DNA of 64,000 nt from Bacteroidetes bacterium 43-16. GTDB taxonomy: Bacteria > Bacteroidota > Bacteroidia > Chitinophagales > Chitinophagaceae. The stretch is from contig MKTB01000015.1 of the NCBI GenBank assembly GCA_001897525.1, positions 310,001 to 374,000 of the forward strand, read 5' to 3'. Shown here piece after piece: positions 1 through 8,302 of the stretch (position 1 is the first letter of the stretch; each line of letters opens with the position of its first letter). The position numbers and the translations under genes are program-made. Below the pieces are notes generated by a model that was given only the letters and a program-made list of their open reading frames with translations, did no database searches and was not told where the DNA came from.

Positions 1-308
1 GCGAGCGAAGTCAGTGCGAGAATGAGCATTGAATACAACTGGTATAAGGGCGAACTATCTAAAATAGTCCGGGAAAAGTTCCAAAGAACGATCACCAGTT
101 CATCAAAAATACGCCCCAAACCACCTAATGTAATTTTACCTGTAAACCTTCTGACATTATCATCCGCAAAATAAACATCTGCTATCAGTAATGAACTGTA
201 GGCAAATAAATTTATAATAAATAATACGACAAAGGTTTTAAACTTAAAATATGAAGACAATTGTTCTCTTGTTTCATTTATCGTCTTACTAAAATAAGAT
301 AGTTGCAT
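1..308 (-). CDS. GtrII-like glucosyltransferase, N-terminal part
   Basis: The frame is open from an ATG at 308 to the left edge (102 full codons), so only the N-terminus is present. The protein begins MQLSYFSKTINETREQ, has one hydrophobic segment (about residues 26-44), then VYFADDNVRRFTG and GRIFDE, then DSSPLYQLYSM. This order (acidic pair, aromatic/arginine stretch, GR, S-P near a second membrane segment) matches my recollection of the GtrII glucosyltransferase family, integral membrane enzymes that move glucose from undecaprenyl phosphate onto O-antigen. It lies 181 bp after a GtrB-like gene on the same strand, which supports the call. The gene is cut by the window; length and C-terminus are unknown. 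Confidence 0.6.
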   Translation of the reverse strand, partial: MQLSYFSKTINETREQLSSYFKFKTFVVLFIINLFAYSSLLIADVYFADDNVRRFTGKITLGGLGRIFDELVIVLWNFSRTILDSSPLYQLYSMLILALTSL

Positions 309-489
309 ATAATTTTTTATTGTTAAGGCTGAATAAAAGTTTAGATCTGGCAGTAATTGCTCTGCTACCCTTTCAATGGTACAGGCAGGCTTTTAACCAG
401 GAAATATTAAGGACATAATGGCTATCCTTATATCGGATTGAATGTACTATGATCGCAGATCAGGAGCGCTTTGTATTTTTTAGCAAAGG
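309..489. other. Intergenic spacer, no gene seen
   Basis: AT-rich spacer between the GtrII-like and GtrB-like genes. No good promoter box or hairpin was seen inside it. A TAAATTTG match on the minus strand at 493-500 lies within the end of the upstream gene and is probably chance. The two genes are likely cotranscribed, but this is not shown. Confidence 0.4.
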
Positions 490-1419
490 TTACAAATTTA
501 TTTTCCTGTCCACGACATATTTAGGTCTTTGTTTCACTTCCATATATATCCGCCCGATATACTCTCCCAATATTCCTATCCCCATCATAATAAATCCTCC
601 AAGCAGCAATACAGATACCATAATGGAAGCGTATCCCGTGATAGAAATTCCGAAAAAAACCTTTTCTATTATAACTTTAAGAATGAGTATAAAAGATATA
701 AAAGATAAGCCAAAGCCTAAGTAGGTCCAGATTTTTAAAGGTAAAGTTGAGAAAGATGTAATCCCTTCCAGGGCCAGGTTCCAAAGCTTCCAGCCATTGA
801 ATTTGCTTTGACCGGCACTCCTGGCATCTCTTTTGTATTCAACGATCGCAGTCTTGAAACCAACCCAGCTAAGCAGTCCTTTCATAAATAATTGACTTTC
901 GCTTAACTTAATCAGTTCATTAACCACTTTGCGGCTCATCAGCCTGAAATCGCCGACATTTTCTTCAATTTTTGGTTTTGAAATTTTATTATGAAAACGG
1001 TAAAAAAGCTCAGCAGACTTTTTCTTCAAAAAGCTATCACTGGACCTGTCCGCTCTTTTCCCCAAGACAACTTCATACCCTTCCTCATATTTTTTGATCA
1101 TTTCATGAACAACAGCAATAGGGTCTTGCAGATCAACATCTATAGGCACTACTAAATCTCCGGTGGCATGTTGCAATCCGGCAAACAAAGCAGCCTCTTT
1201 ACCAAAATTCCTGGAAAATGAAACTACTTTTACCTGCTCATCTCTTGAGCCCAATATTTGCAGACAGTGGAAAGATCCATCCTGACTTCCATCATCCACA
1301 AAAACAATATCAAGCGTATATCCTGTCTTTAACTCTTCCTTAAATTGCTGAATGGCATCATAAAAAATAGGAATAGTTTGTTCTTCATTGAAAACAGGCA
1401 CGACAAATGATATAAGCAT
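490..1419 (-). CDS. gtrB: GtrB-like polyprenyl-phosphate glycosyltransferase (GT2)
   Basis: A 309-residue GT2 enzyme of the dolichyl-phosphate-mannose synthase/GtrB group. It should transfer a hexose from a nucleotide sugar to undecaprenyl phosphate at the inner membrane. Visible motifs are VVPVFNEE (6-13), VDDGSQDGS (41-49) and DVDLQDP (94-100) for nucleotide and metal binding. Two membrane helices follow at about 227-256 and 263-290, the usual GtrB layout and length. The next gene downstream is GtrII-like, so together they could glucosylate the repeat unit of the polysaccharide made by this locus. A GtrA-type flippase is not in the window. The sugar donor cannot be read from sequence. Confidence 0.85.
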   Translation of the reverse strand: MLISFVVPVFNEEQTIPIFYDAIQQFKEELKTGYTLDIVFVDDGSQDGSFHCLQILGSRDEQVKVVSFSRNFGKEAALFAGLQHATGDLVVPIDVDLQDPIAVVHEMIKKYEEGYEVVLGKRADRSSDSFLKKKSAELFYRFHNKISKPKIEENVGDFRLMSRKVVNELIKLSESQLFMKGLLSWVGFKTAIVEYKRDARSAGQSKFNGWKLWNLALEGITSFSTLPLKIWTYLGFGLSFISFILILKVIIEKVFFGISITGYASIMVSVLLLGGFIMMGIGILGEYIGRIYMEVKQRPKYVVDRKINL

Positions 1420-1467
1420 AGTAATAAGATATTTTAGACAAGAATGAATTAAATAAAATTGAGCAGT

Positions 1468-2466
1468 CTACTTGTTTAATTCTCCTTTCAAATAATCAAT
1501 CACATTCACTTCTACGGCATCCACGCCTCTTAATTCGGCCAGGAACCAGCTACACCAATCTCCGAAGAGGATCAGGTAGACCGCTCTTTCCAGGAAACTG
1601 TCGCCCTTGGCTACCACCTCGAAGATGGCATTGGTAAAGTTGCAGATCACCGATCTGTTGATATCAAATCTTAGTTTTACACGATCCAGTTCGGCCCCGG
1701 TATGGAGGAAAATAACTGCCAGGCTTTCCGCATTATCTTTCCAGCCTACCAATTCATTATGGTTCATTTCCGGGAAAGGACGCTCCCAGCCCAATACCTT
1801 ACTGTTTTCATTGAACTGCTGCCGCCACCTGGTGGCTATGCCTGCAATTCTTTGATCGGAATAGATTATGGGTAATTTACCCTGCAACTTTTCTGCAAGC
1901 AGACGGGCATCGTTCTTGATATCAGCTTCTTCGGTTCTTAAAAGCGCAACCGCTGCTTTGAGTTCCCCGATAAATTCTTCCCCAATAATATTATAATGCT
2001 TAAGGATAAACAGGATCTGGGGTAATGAAGCACCGAAGCATGCTCTTGGAGGAATACCTTCCGGCAATGCTATGCAGTCTAAATTATTTGCGCCTGCAAA
2101 GGCACCCATCTTACCTCCTGAGGTTACACAGGCAACTACAGCACCTTTTTCCTTGGCCTCGTTCAATACACTCAGCGTTTCTTCGGTGTTGCCGGAATAG
2201 GAGCTGGTGATGACCAGGGTATCCTCGTTCACAAAGCCGGGTAAGAAATAGTCCTTACAGAGTACCAAAGGAACTGTTATAGATCTTTCTAAATAATTTA
2301 ATACTATTTCACCTCCTATCCCGCTACCACCAAGACCTGCCAATACAACATTCTTCAGTGGTTTAGGAGCAGTATTAAACCCATAATTACTACCCACAGC
2401 AAGCCCTTCTTCCAAAAGATTTGCAAAGTTCCCTATATAAAAATCCATTTCCTTGTAGCCACTCAT
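1468..2466 (-). CDS. Bifunctional phosphoglucose/phosphomannose isomerase-like SIS protein
   Basis: A 332-residue SIS-domain sugar isomerase. The sugar-phosphate-binding loops are visible: AGLGGSGIGGEIV (43-55) and SSYSGNTEETLS (88-99). The C-terminal half has the EMNHNELVGW stretch typical of bacterial PGI/PMI proteins. The family interconverts fructose-6-P with glucose-6-P and mannose-6-P, which would feed the nucleotide sugars used by this locus. It has its own TAAATTTG promoter box 51 nt upstream and is followed after 48 nt by the GtrB-like gene, so it probably leads a small operon. The exact hexose specificity is not evident. Confidence 0.8.
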   Translation of the reverse strand: MSGYKEMDFYIGNFANLLEEGLAVGSNYGFNTAPKPLKNVVLAGLGGSGIGGEIVLNYLERSITVPLVLCKDYFLPGFVNEDTLVITSSYSGNTEETLSVLNEAKEKGAVVACVTSGGKMGAFAGANNLDCIALPEGIPPRACFGASLPQILFILKHYNIIGEEFIGELKAAVALLRTEEADIKNDARLLAEKLQGKLPIIYSDQRIAGIATRWRQQFNENSKVLGWERPFPEMNHNELVGWKDNAESLAVIFLHTGAELDRVKLRFDINRSVICNFTNAIFEVVAKGDSFLERAVYLILFGDWCSWFLAELRGVDAVEVNVIDYLKGELNK

Positions 2467-2517
2467 CGTTATTCAATTATCATTTAAGCTAAAGTTTAGC
2501 TTCTGTTAAAAACCCGG

Positions 2518-2525
2518 CAAATTTA
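2518..2525 (-). promoter_or_regulatory. TAAATTTG -7 promoter box
   Basis: Exact match to the Bacteroidota -7 consensus TAnnTTTG on the minus strand, 51 nt upstream of the SIS isomerase ATG, in a non-coding gap after the PglD-like gene. No clear -33 TTTG was seen. Confidence 0.5.
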
Positions 2526-2581
2526 AGTCTTTTTTACATATTAAATTATACTTAAATCGTCACCTTATTTGATTGATTTAC

Positions 2582-3061
2582 TTAAATTGTTGTCATCCTT
2601 GGTATTATAGTGCCCGGCTCTATAGTCGTCTCATTACTGATGCTTGCCGCCCCGCCTATATATACATTAGGATAAATATTTACAAAATCTCCCACCTGCA
2701 CCTCATGATCGATCACCACATTTGCATTGATGAGGCAATGCTTCCCGATACGCGCACCGGCCTGTATGACTGCATTGGCCAAAATCACGGTGCCCTCTCC
2801 TAGTTCCACATCTGCTGCGATCTGCGCCGAAGGATGGATCAGTACCGGCATCTCGTGCTTTATGCTTTCCACTATTCTTTTGCGAATGATATTGTTACCT
2901 ATCGCAATGATCAGTGGCAAATCGGGTTCAAAAGCAACCTCATATGCTCTATCGTCTGCAAACACGTGCTCAATGGTGGCATTAAGTTTGCCTGCCAGGT
3001 CTGCCAGCACCCTGGCATGTCCTCCGCTACCTAAAAGCAGGTATTTCTTTTTCCCCTCCAT
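2582..3061 (-). CDS. Short PglD-like sugar O/N-acyltransferase
   Basis: The 159-residue protein has the PglD-type N-terminal nucleotide-sugar fold (LLLGSGGHARVLADLAG, 8-24) and a left-handed beta-helix of hexapeptide repeats (IHPSAQIAADVELGEG, then INANVVIDHEVQVGDFVNIYP). Family members usually run to about 200-220 residues and end with the acetyl-CoA-binding coils and a VVGNPA-like tail. This one stops at IEPGTIIPRMTTI, about 30-50 residues early. The DNA after the stop is AT-rich in all frames and shows no continuation, so a simple frameshift is unlikely. It starts 3 nt after the initiating transferase gene. Activity is uncertain because of the missing end. Confidence 0.75.
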   Translation of the reverse strand: MEGKKKYLLLGSGGHARVLADLAGKLNATIEHVFADDRAYEVAFEPDLPLIIAIGNNIIRKRIVESIKHEMPVLIHPSAQIAADVELGEGTVILANAVIQAGARIGKHCLINANVVIDHEVQVGDFVNIYPNVYIGGAASISNETTIEPGTIIPRMTTI

Positions 3062-3064
3062 CTG

Positions 3065-4021
3065 CTACAAGCTGTATTTTTTGATCAACCTGCCTTTTAT
3101 AACCAGGTATACCAGGCTGCCCAATACTAAAATTAGCCCGGCCAGCATCCATTGCTGGCTTACCGTCCAAGATGCAGCTTTTATGATCAGCAAGCCGACC
3201 AGGAACTGTATCAACCCATAGACACCCGAAACGACCAGTTTATTGGTTTTATGTTCATTCACCAGGTATTGATACAAATGGGAGCGATGGGCCTGCGAAA
3301 TGTTTTCACCTTTTAATACCCTCCTTACAATCGTCCATACGGCATCTAGTCCATAAACGGTCAGGAACAAGAGGTAGATGGGATTGCCTGTTTTAAAGAT
3401 CAAAACGGCCAGCAGAAAAATAAGGATAAAGGCAATACTGGTACTGCCTACGTCTCCGGCAAAGGATTTGGCTTTTTGCCGGTAATTGAAAAATGCAAAG
3501 ACGGCCACGGCTATGCCCGTGTACCAGATAAGGTCCTCGTCGATGAATGGCTGAACATAGTTAACAAGGCCCAGCAGGATCAACACAGCCATACTATAAG
3601 CTGCGGTGATGCCGTTGATGCCATCCATAAAGTTATAGGCATTCAAGATACCGGTACAAATGACCAGGGCTACGATCCAAAGCCACCAGGCTTCGCGGAA
3701 TAGGCCAACGTCATAGAACATTAAAGCCATCGCTGCAAACTGTACTACCAGTCTTATTTTATTGGACAATGTGCGCACATCATCTAAAAAGCTGATCAGG
3801 GTGATGGCAGTTAATCCAATGAAAAAGTAAGGGTATTGAAAACCGGAGACCATAAACCAGGCCAGCACGCCAAAATAGAAAATGATGCCTCCGCCACGCA
3901 AAGTGATGCTGGTGTGGGAGCTCCGCTCATTGGGTTTGTCAATGATATTAAAATGATCTGCACATTTAAAATAGAATAGTTCTAAGATAAACAGTCCTGC
4001 AAAGAGTAAAATATAATCCAT
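3065..4021 (-). CDS. WecA/WbpL-like undecaprenyl-phosphate glycosyl-1-phosphate transferase
   Basis: A polytopic membrane protein of the MraY/WecA family, about 318 residues from the ATG at 4021; a TTG 15 nt upstream is less likely. It loads the first HexNAc-1-phosphate onto undecaprenyl phosphate and so starts repeat-unit synthesis. Conserved cytoplasmic motifs are visible: FLDDVRTL (D80-D81), NAYNFMDGINGITA (Asp about 133), FAGDVGSTS (Asp about 190) and the late HRSHLYQ loop (245-251). It directly follows an SDR epimerase/reductase gene, the same pairing as wbpV-wbpL in Pseudomonas O-antigen loci. By that analogy the first sugar may be QuiNAc or FucNAc, but this is inference. Confidence 0.88.
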   Translation of the reverse strand: MDYILLFAGLFILELFYFKCADHFNIIDKPNERSSHTSITLRGGGIIFYFGVLAWFMVSGFQYPYFFIGLTAITLISFLDDVRTLSNKIRLVVQFAAMALMFYDVGLFREAWWLWIVALVICTGILNAYNFMDGINGITAAYSMAVLILLGLVNYVQPFIDEDLIWYTGIAVAVFAFFNYRQKAKSFAGDVGSTSIAFILIFLLAVLIFKTGNPIYLLFLTVYGLDAVWTIVRRVLKGENISQAHRSHLYQYLVNEHKTNKLVVSGVYGLIQFLVGLLIIKAASWTVSQQWMLAGLILVLGSLVYLVIKGRLIKKYSL

Positions 4022-4076
4022 AAGTATTGCATGCAAAGCTAAAAGAATCTATAGAATCCCGAATCGATATTTTATA

Positions 4077-4985
4077 TTATTTGCCCGGGATGGCATCAAA
4101 AACTGAAATGGTGTTTTTTAATCCCTGCTTTGCAGTAAACGGTAAGCTCTTAATATGGAGGGCAGTTTTTATTTTTTGATTAGATACAACATAGCTTTCG
4201 GTTAGTTTTTTAAGCCGTTCAGAGTTCAGGGGCAATTTAAGCTTGTCTCCCAGAGCGGCTACCGATCTCATCATACCTGCATTGATCTTCCAGAGCCGGG
4301 CTTTTTTACCGATTGCTTCGGCAATGATATGTACCAGTTCATTGGTAGAGACGGCATCATCATCGGCAAAATTATATACGCCGGAGGTAAGCTCCGTGTG
4401 CTGCAACATCTGCTCTATCAGCCAGCAAAGATTGTCTACATATAAAAACGAGCGGGCATTATCAAAAGCCGCTAAAGGCCAGGGAATACCTTTCTGCACT
4501 ACTTTATATAAAAGGTTTAAGTTGCCTTTATTACCGGGTCCATGTATCATACAGGGCCTGATGATAAACAGCCTTTTGCCGGCCGGTAAGGACTGGGCCA
4601 GTAAATATTGTTCGGCTTCGAACTTTGATTGTCCGTAAGGGGTATATGGCTTTCCGGCCACCTCCTCATGCAAAGTGCCTTCTACGGTATCGGCAACTGC
4701 TTTCACGGAACTGAAATAGAAAAAATCCCGGATGGGAGATGCCAGGAATCGCTTAAAGAGGGCTATGGTCAGGTCTCTGTTGACTTCGAAATAGACGGAA
4801 GCTGCCGCTGTATTTTTGGTATCATGAGCTTTGCCGGCAAGGTGTATAATAGCTGTGGCATCAGCTTCCAGCTGCCAGTTTTCTGTTCTTAAAGCCAAAG
4901 AGGATACCTTATATCCTTTGCCCGATAAATAGGGAAGCAAATTCTGACCGACAAAACCGGTAGCTCCTGTAACAATAACTTTCAT
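4077..4985 (-). CDS. NAD-dependent epimerase/4-ketoreductase (SDR), WbpV-like
   Basis: A 302-residue extended SDR enzyme. The Rossmann loop VTGATGFVGQNL (4-15) and the YGQSK catalytic Tyr/Lys motif are visible, with FSSVKA for the catalytic Ser. Its size and position just before a WecA/WbpL-like transferase match WbpV-type enzymes that reduce UDP-4-keto-6-deoxy-HexNAc to the initiating sugar. A UDP-hexose 4-epimerase remains possible. The stop/start arrangement with the upstream GT4 gene is very tight (2 nt), so the two are probably cotranscribed and translated together. It does not look like RfbD. Confidence 0.75.
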   Translation of the reverse strand: MKVIVTGATGFVGQNLLPYLSGKGYKVSSLALRTENWQLEADATAIIHLAGKAHDTKNTAAASVYFEVNRDLTIALFKRFLASPIRDFFYFSSVKAVADTVEGTLHEEVAGKPYTPYGQSKFEAEQYLLAQSLPAGKRLFIIRPCMIHGPGNKGNLNLLYKVVQKGIPWPLAAFDNARSFLYVDNLCWLIEQMLQHTELTSGVYNFADDDAVSTNELVHIIAEAIGKKARLWKINAGMMRSVAALGDKLKLPLNSERLKKLTESYVVSNQKIKTALHIKSLPFTAKQGLKNTISVFDAIPGK

Positions 4986-4987
4986 TT

Positions 4988-6139
4988 TTAGTATCCTAAC
5001 TTTTTGCTGATTTCATCCCAAACGATGGACTGTTCGAAATATTGTAAGATAAATGCCCTGCCATTATTACCATGTAATTTTTTAATATCGGGAGCATCGA
5101 CATAATATAGAATTGCCTTAACTATGGAGTCCAGGTCATGTGTAATGAATTTTCCGGTCAGGCCATCCTCGATAGCTTCTTCGCATCCTGTAGCCTGAGT
5201 AATGATTACCGGCAACTTCATGGAAGAGGCCTCCAGGGCCACTGTAGGGAAGCCTTCTCTATAGGTGGGCAAAACGAATGTATCCATTATGGAGAAGAAA
5301 GGGCCCGAATCGGGTACATAGCCGGTATGAATGATTGTAGCATCCTGGGCAATTATGTCCTGAGTAACTTTTGACACACTGTCTCTTTCTTCAAAAGGGC
5401 CTACAAGTAATAATTTAACATTTTTTCTCTGGTTCCTGACCAATTGCCAGGCGGCCACCAGCTCATCGATACCTTTATCGTGTACCAGGCGGCCGACGTA
5501 GCCTAAGACGAAGTCATCTGCCGTGATATTGTAGGCTTTTTTCAAGTCATTCCGCTCTGCTTCTGTGTAGCGGTCCGGGTTGAAGCGACCCAGCGCATCC
5601 ACACCATTGCAGGTGCCTTTACCCAGGATAGTATTTTTATCTGCACGGTTGAGGTGATCTCTTAAGGTGATCGTTTGTACTCCCCTGCTCACACAGACCA
5701 CTCTTTTGGCCAAAACACCACTGAGCCGGTCAATATTTTTAAGCAGCATACGCTTAACCCCGCTGGAGGTCTCGTAGATGATGCCATGCCTGAAATAAAC
5801 CCGATTGTGTACCCCTGCAAAGAAGGAAGATAACATACCTACCATACCACCTTTAGGGGTATGAGCAATTACGTAGTCAAATTTTTCTTTCCGGATATAA
5901 CGATAGAGTTGATAGATAGCTTTCAGGTCTTTAAGGGGGCTGATGGACCTGGTGATCTCAACCGGGAAAGGTGTATAATCTAGTTCATCTTTCCATTTTT
6001 CAAATTCTGCGGAGTCGGAACAGGCCAAAAAATAAGCATTACCTGACTTTTCGGAGAGGTACTTGAACTGCTTTCCAAAAAAGTGATTGATTACAAATGA
6101 TACTGTAATGATATGTAAAACTTTTTTAGGTTGACTCAT
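4988..6139 (-). CDS. Glycosyltransferase family 4, PglA/WbpH-like
   Basis: A GT-B fold glycosyltransferase of 383 residues from ATG 6139 (MSQPKKVLHIITVSFV). A longer frame begins at 6199, but those 20 residues are not needed for the fold. The N-domain has IAHTPKGGMVGML and FRHGIIYETSSG. The C-domain has GYVGRLVHDKGIDEL and the YREGFPTVALEA nucleotide-sugar site (E-x7-E). This type adds an early sugar, usually a HexNAc, to the lipid-linked first residue, which fits its position next to the epimerase and initiating transferase. A TATTTTTG box lies 70 nt upstream. Donor and linkage are unknown. Confidence 0.85.
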   Translation of the reverse strand: MSQPKKVLHIITVSFVINHFFGKQFKYLSEKSGNAYFLACSDSAEFEKWKDELDYTPFPVEITRSISPLKDLKAIYQLYRYIRKEKFDYVIAHTPKGGMVGMLSSFFAGVHNRVYFRHGIIYETSSGVKRMLLKNIDRLSGVLAKRVVCVSRGVQTITLRDHLNRADKNTILGKGTCNGVDALGRFNPDRYTEAERNDLKKAYNITADDFVLGYVGRLVHDKGIDELVAAWQLVRNQRKNVKLLLVGPFEERDSVSKVTQDIIAQDATIIHTGYVPDSGPFFSIMDTFVLPTYREGFPTVALEASSMKLPVIITQATGCEEAIEDGLTGKFITHDLDSIVKAILYYVDAPDIKKLHGNNGRAFILQYFEQSIVWDEISKKLGY

Positions 6140-6209
6140 AATATTCCATCTATCTATTGGCCGATTTTTAACAAAAGGGTGAAAATTGCAGTACGACATA
6201 AAGATAATA

Positions 6210-6217
6210 CAAAAATA
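6210..6217 (-). promoter_or_regulatory. TATTTTTG -7 promoter box
   Basis: Exact TAnnTTTG match on the minus strand in the gap between two glycosyltransferase genes, 70 nt upstream of ATG 6139. It could start an internal transcript for the GT4, epimerase, initiating transferase and PglD-like genes. Confidence 0.45.
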
Positions 6218-6317
6218 AGCATAACCGAAAGAATATTATACTACTATCATGTAAACTTATTGCTAAACCCATGCTTGTGGCCCTCCGGGCTCCGCTATTC
6301 CGACAAAGTGACTAATT

Positions 6318-7412
6318 TTATAAACTTCTATATACTTCTATATGTTTGTCAACCATTAAGCTTATATCGTAGCGTTCTGCTTGCTCTTCGCATCTTGTAA
6401 CTACCTTGCTATATAATGCCGGGTCCTGATCTAATGCAAGTATGTGCTGTGCCAAACCCGCAGCATCTCCTTCGTCAAACAATAAACCGGCTCCTTCTAC
6501 GATCTCGCGCAGGCCGGGTACGTTACTCGCGATGAAGGGACTTCCGGAGGCCAGCCCTTCGATACTTGCCAGGGAGAGGCCCTCGTAGTGAGAGGATAAC
6601 ACCACATAATCTGCCGATTTCAAAAGCCGGGGCACATCCATTCTCTGGCCCAGGAAAAAGACCCGGTGTTGCAGTTTTAAAGTTGCTACCAGTTCCTTAC
6701 AGGCTTCCAGGCAGTCACCTACTCCTACCAGCAGCAGCTTAAACTCATCCGGCAATTGTACCAGGGACCTGATGAGCGTGGCCTGGTCTTTTTGCGGCCG
6801 GAATGCTGCAACTTGTATGATTATTTTATCTGCAGGAGTCAGCCGGGGCAATATAGCTTGCTTAGCATAGCGTACCGCAGTTTTTATCTTGCTAAGATCG
6901 ACCCCGTTATGGATGAGTGCAAGTTTATCTTTGCTGCCTAAATAGCGGGCATAGATCTCAACGATCTCTTCTGTGATGCATACCAGTTTATGGTATTTAC
7001 TGTAAATGAAGCGCTCAACGGGCTTAAATAGTTTATTCTGTATTCTCCGGTTGGTTGTATTGTGCTCTGTAAATACCAGCTTCGTGGCTGCTCCCGAGAG
7101 CATCTTGGCAAATACGGCAAAGTATTGTGCCGGGAACAGGTGTACATGGGCGATGTCATAGTTTTTCAAGATCTTTTTAAGCTTGAATATATGACCGGGG
7201 CTGTAAATATCTTTTTTATTGGAAGACGTTTTCAGTATGATGATATTACAACAATCCAAAGCCCGAAGTGCTTTGACAAAGGGCTGATCATCATCCCAAA
7301 ATAAAAGCAGGTCCATTTTAATGCCCGCCTTTACGTAATGTGGAATGGTATCCAGGATCAGCTTTTCGGCTCCTCCTGTTTCTAAAGAATTGATGATTTG
7401 TAAGATTCTCAC
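6318..7412 (-). CDS. Glycosyltransferase family 4
   Basis: A 364-residue GT4 enzyme starting with GTG at 7412. It opens MRILQIINSLETGGAEKL, the classical GT4 acceptor-side glycine-rich start. It continues with VHLFPAQYFAVFAK, FTEHNTTNRR, IHNGVDLSKI and, in the C-domain, SSHYEGLSLASIEGLASG with the E-x7-E donor-site pair. The start codon overlaps the stop of the upstream GT2 gene by one base (TAGTG), so translation is probably coupled. It should add one sugar of the repeat unit at the cytoplasmic face of the membrane. Donor and linkage cannot be read from the sequence. Confidence 0.87.
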   Translation of the reverse strand: MRILQIINSLETGGAEKLILDTIPHYVKAGIKMDLLLFWDDDQPFVKALRALDCCNIIILKTSSNKKDIYSPGHIFKLKKILKNYDIAHVHLFPAQYFAVFAKMLSGAATKLVFTEHNTTNRRIQNKLFKPVERFIYSKYHKLVCITEEIVEIYARYLGSKDKLALIHNGVDLSKIKTAVRYAKQAILPRLTPADKIIIQVAAFRPQKDQATLIRSLVQLPDEFKLLLVGVGDCLEACKELVATLKLQHRVFFLGQRMDVPRLLKSADYVVLSSHYEGLSLASIEGLASGSPFIASNVPGLREIVEGAGLLFDEGDAAGLAQHILALDQDPALYSKVVTRCEEQAERYDISLMVDKHIEVYRSL

Positions 7413-8302
7413 TACTTTCTTTTATCGTTTAAATACATTAATGAGGCAATGGGAAGGGCAAACAGACTGAGTACAGGATCAACGGCTTTAAGCTTCTGCC
7501 CTAAGGAGCTGTCCAGGTAAAAGGCAAATCTCCAGTAATTGATCAGCGCCCGGAACCTGTCCTTGAAGGGTATGGGTGCCTTACTTAATTCCTGGTAGCA
7601 AATGGTCGTGGCCACCGGGGATTTTTTCCTTATCTCGAAAATCCTGGCAGTCAGCCCTTCTGGCTGGTACTCGGCATAATAGATCGCCTCATTAAACCAC
7701 AGTAAAGGGTATTTAGTGCCTATCCTGTTCCACACCAGTGCTTCGGGGCAGAATTTCTCTCCTTTAATCTCCGGGAAGGGAAATTCTTTTAATACGGAAG
7801 TTTTAAACACTTCACACATATCCCCGGTCATCTTCCTGCCATAGCGAAACTCGAAGACATCCATGATCTCATCATTGATCCCGTTTTGGGAACCGATGAG
7901 CCGGCCATCAAAATATGCTTTTCTTCCGGCGACTCCGCCTATTTTCGAGGGATCTTTAGCATTATCGTACTTTTGGGCTACAATACTCAGGGCATTTTCA
8001 GGAATAACATCATCGCTGTCCAGGATAAAAAACAAGTTGCCTGCTGCTTCTTGTACACCGCGATTGATGGCAAAATGTTTCCCGGCATTGTCCTGGTAGT
8101 AATACCTTACAGGAAAATGGGCCGATGAAAACTGTTTTACTAATTCCTCTGTACCATCTGCAGATCCGTCATCCACGATGATCCATTCAAAAAAAGCATA
8201 GGATTGCTTTTTCAAACTTTCAAACAACCTCAATAGGAGTTGTTTTCTATTGTAAGTTGGTGTAAAAACCGTGATCTTTATGTCTCTATGCTCTTGTATC
8301 AT
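7412..8302 (-). CDS. Glycosyltransferase family 2
   Basis: A 296-residue GT-A enzyme. Visible are VFTPTYNRKQLL (nucleotide-binding start), IIVDDGSADGTEEL, the FILDSDDVI metal-binding DxD-type motif and a late WNRIGTKYPLLWF stretch. The gene overlaps the polymerase gene upstream by 4 nt (ATGA) and the next GT4 gene by 1 nt, so it sits inside a tightly coupled operon. It should add one sugar of the repeat unit. The cluster has at least four other GT2 genes, so the repeat unit is probably five or more sugars. Specificity is unknown. Confidence 0.87.
   Translation of the reverse strand: MIQEHRDIKITVFTPTYNRKQLLLRLFESLKKQSYAFFEWIIVDDGSADGTEELVKQFSSAHFPVRYYYQDNAGKHFAINRGVQEAAGNLFFILDSDDVIPENALSIVAQKYDNAKDPSKIGGVAGRKAYFDGRLIGSQNGINDEIMDVFEFRYGRKMTGDMCEVFKTSVLKEFPFPEIKGEKFCPEALVWNRIGTKYPLLWFNEAIYYAEYQPEGLTARIFEIRKKSPVATTICYQELSKAPIPFKDRFRALINYWRFAFYLDSSLGQKLKAVDPVLSLFALPIASLMYLNDKRK

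Noticed and set aside
493-500. TAAATTTG box as promoter of the GtrII-like gene
   Set aside because: It lies in the coding end of the GtrB-like gene, about 185 nt from the next start, and is likely chance in AT-rich DNA.
449-724. 91-residue plus-strand frame at the left end
   Set aside because: Antisense to the GtrB-like gene end; no start context or domain.
2480-2582. Frameshift explanation for the short PglD-like protein
   Set aside because: The DNA after the stop is AT-rich and none of the three frames restores hexapeptide repeats.
4077-4985. RfbD (dTDP-4-dehydrorhamnose reductase)
   Set aside because: The protein has an extended-SDR epimerase/WbpV-like sequence and pairs with the initiating transferase; RfbD-type motifs were not seen.
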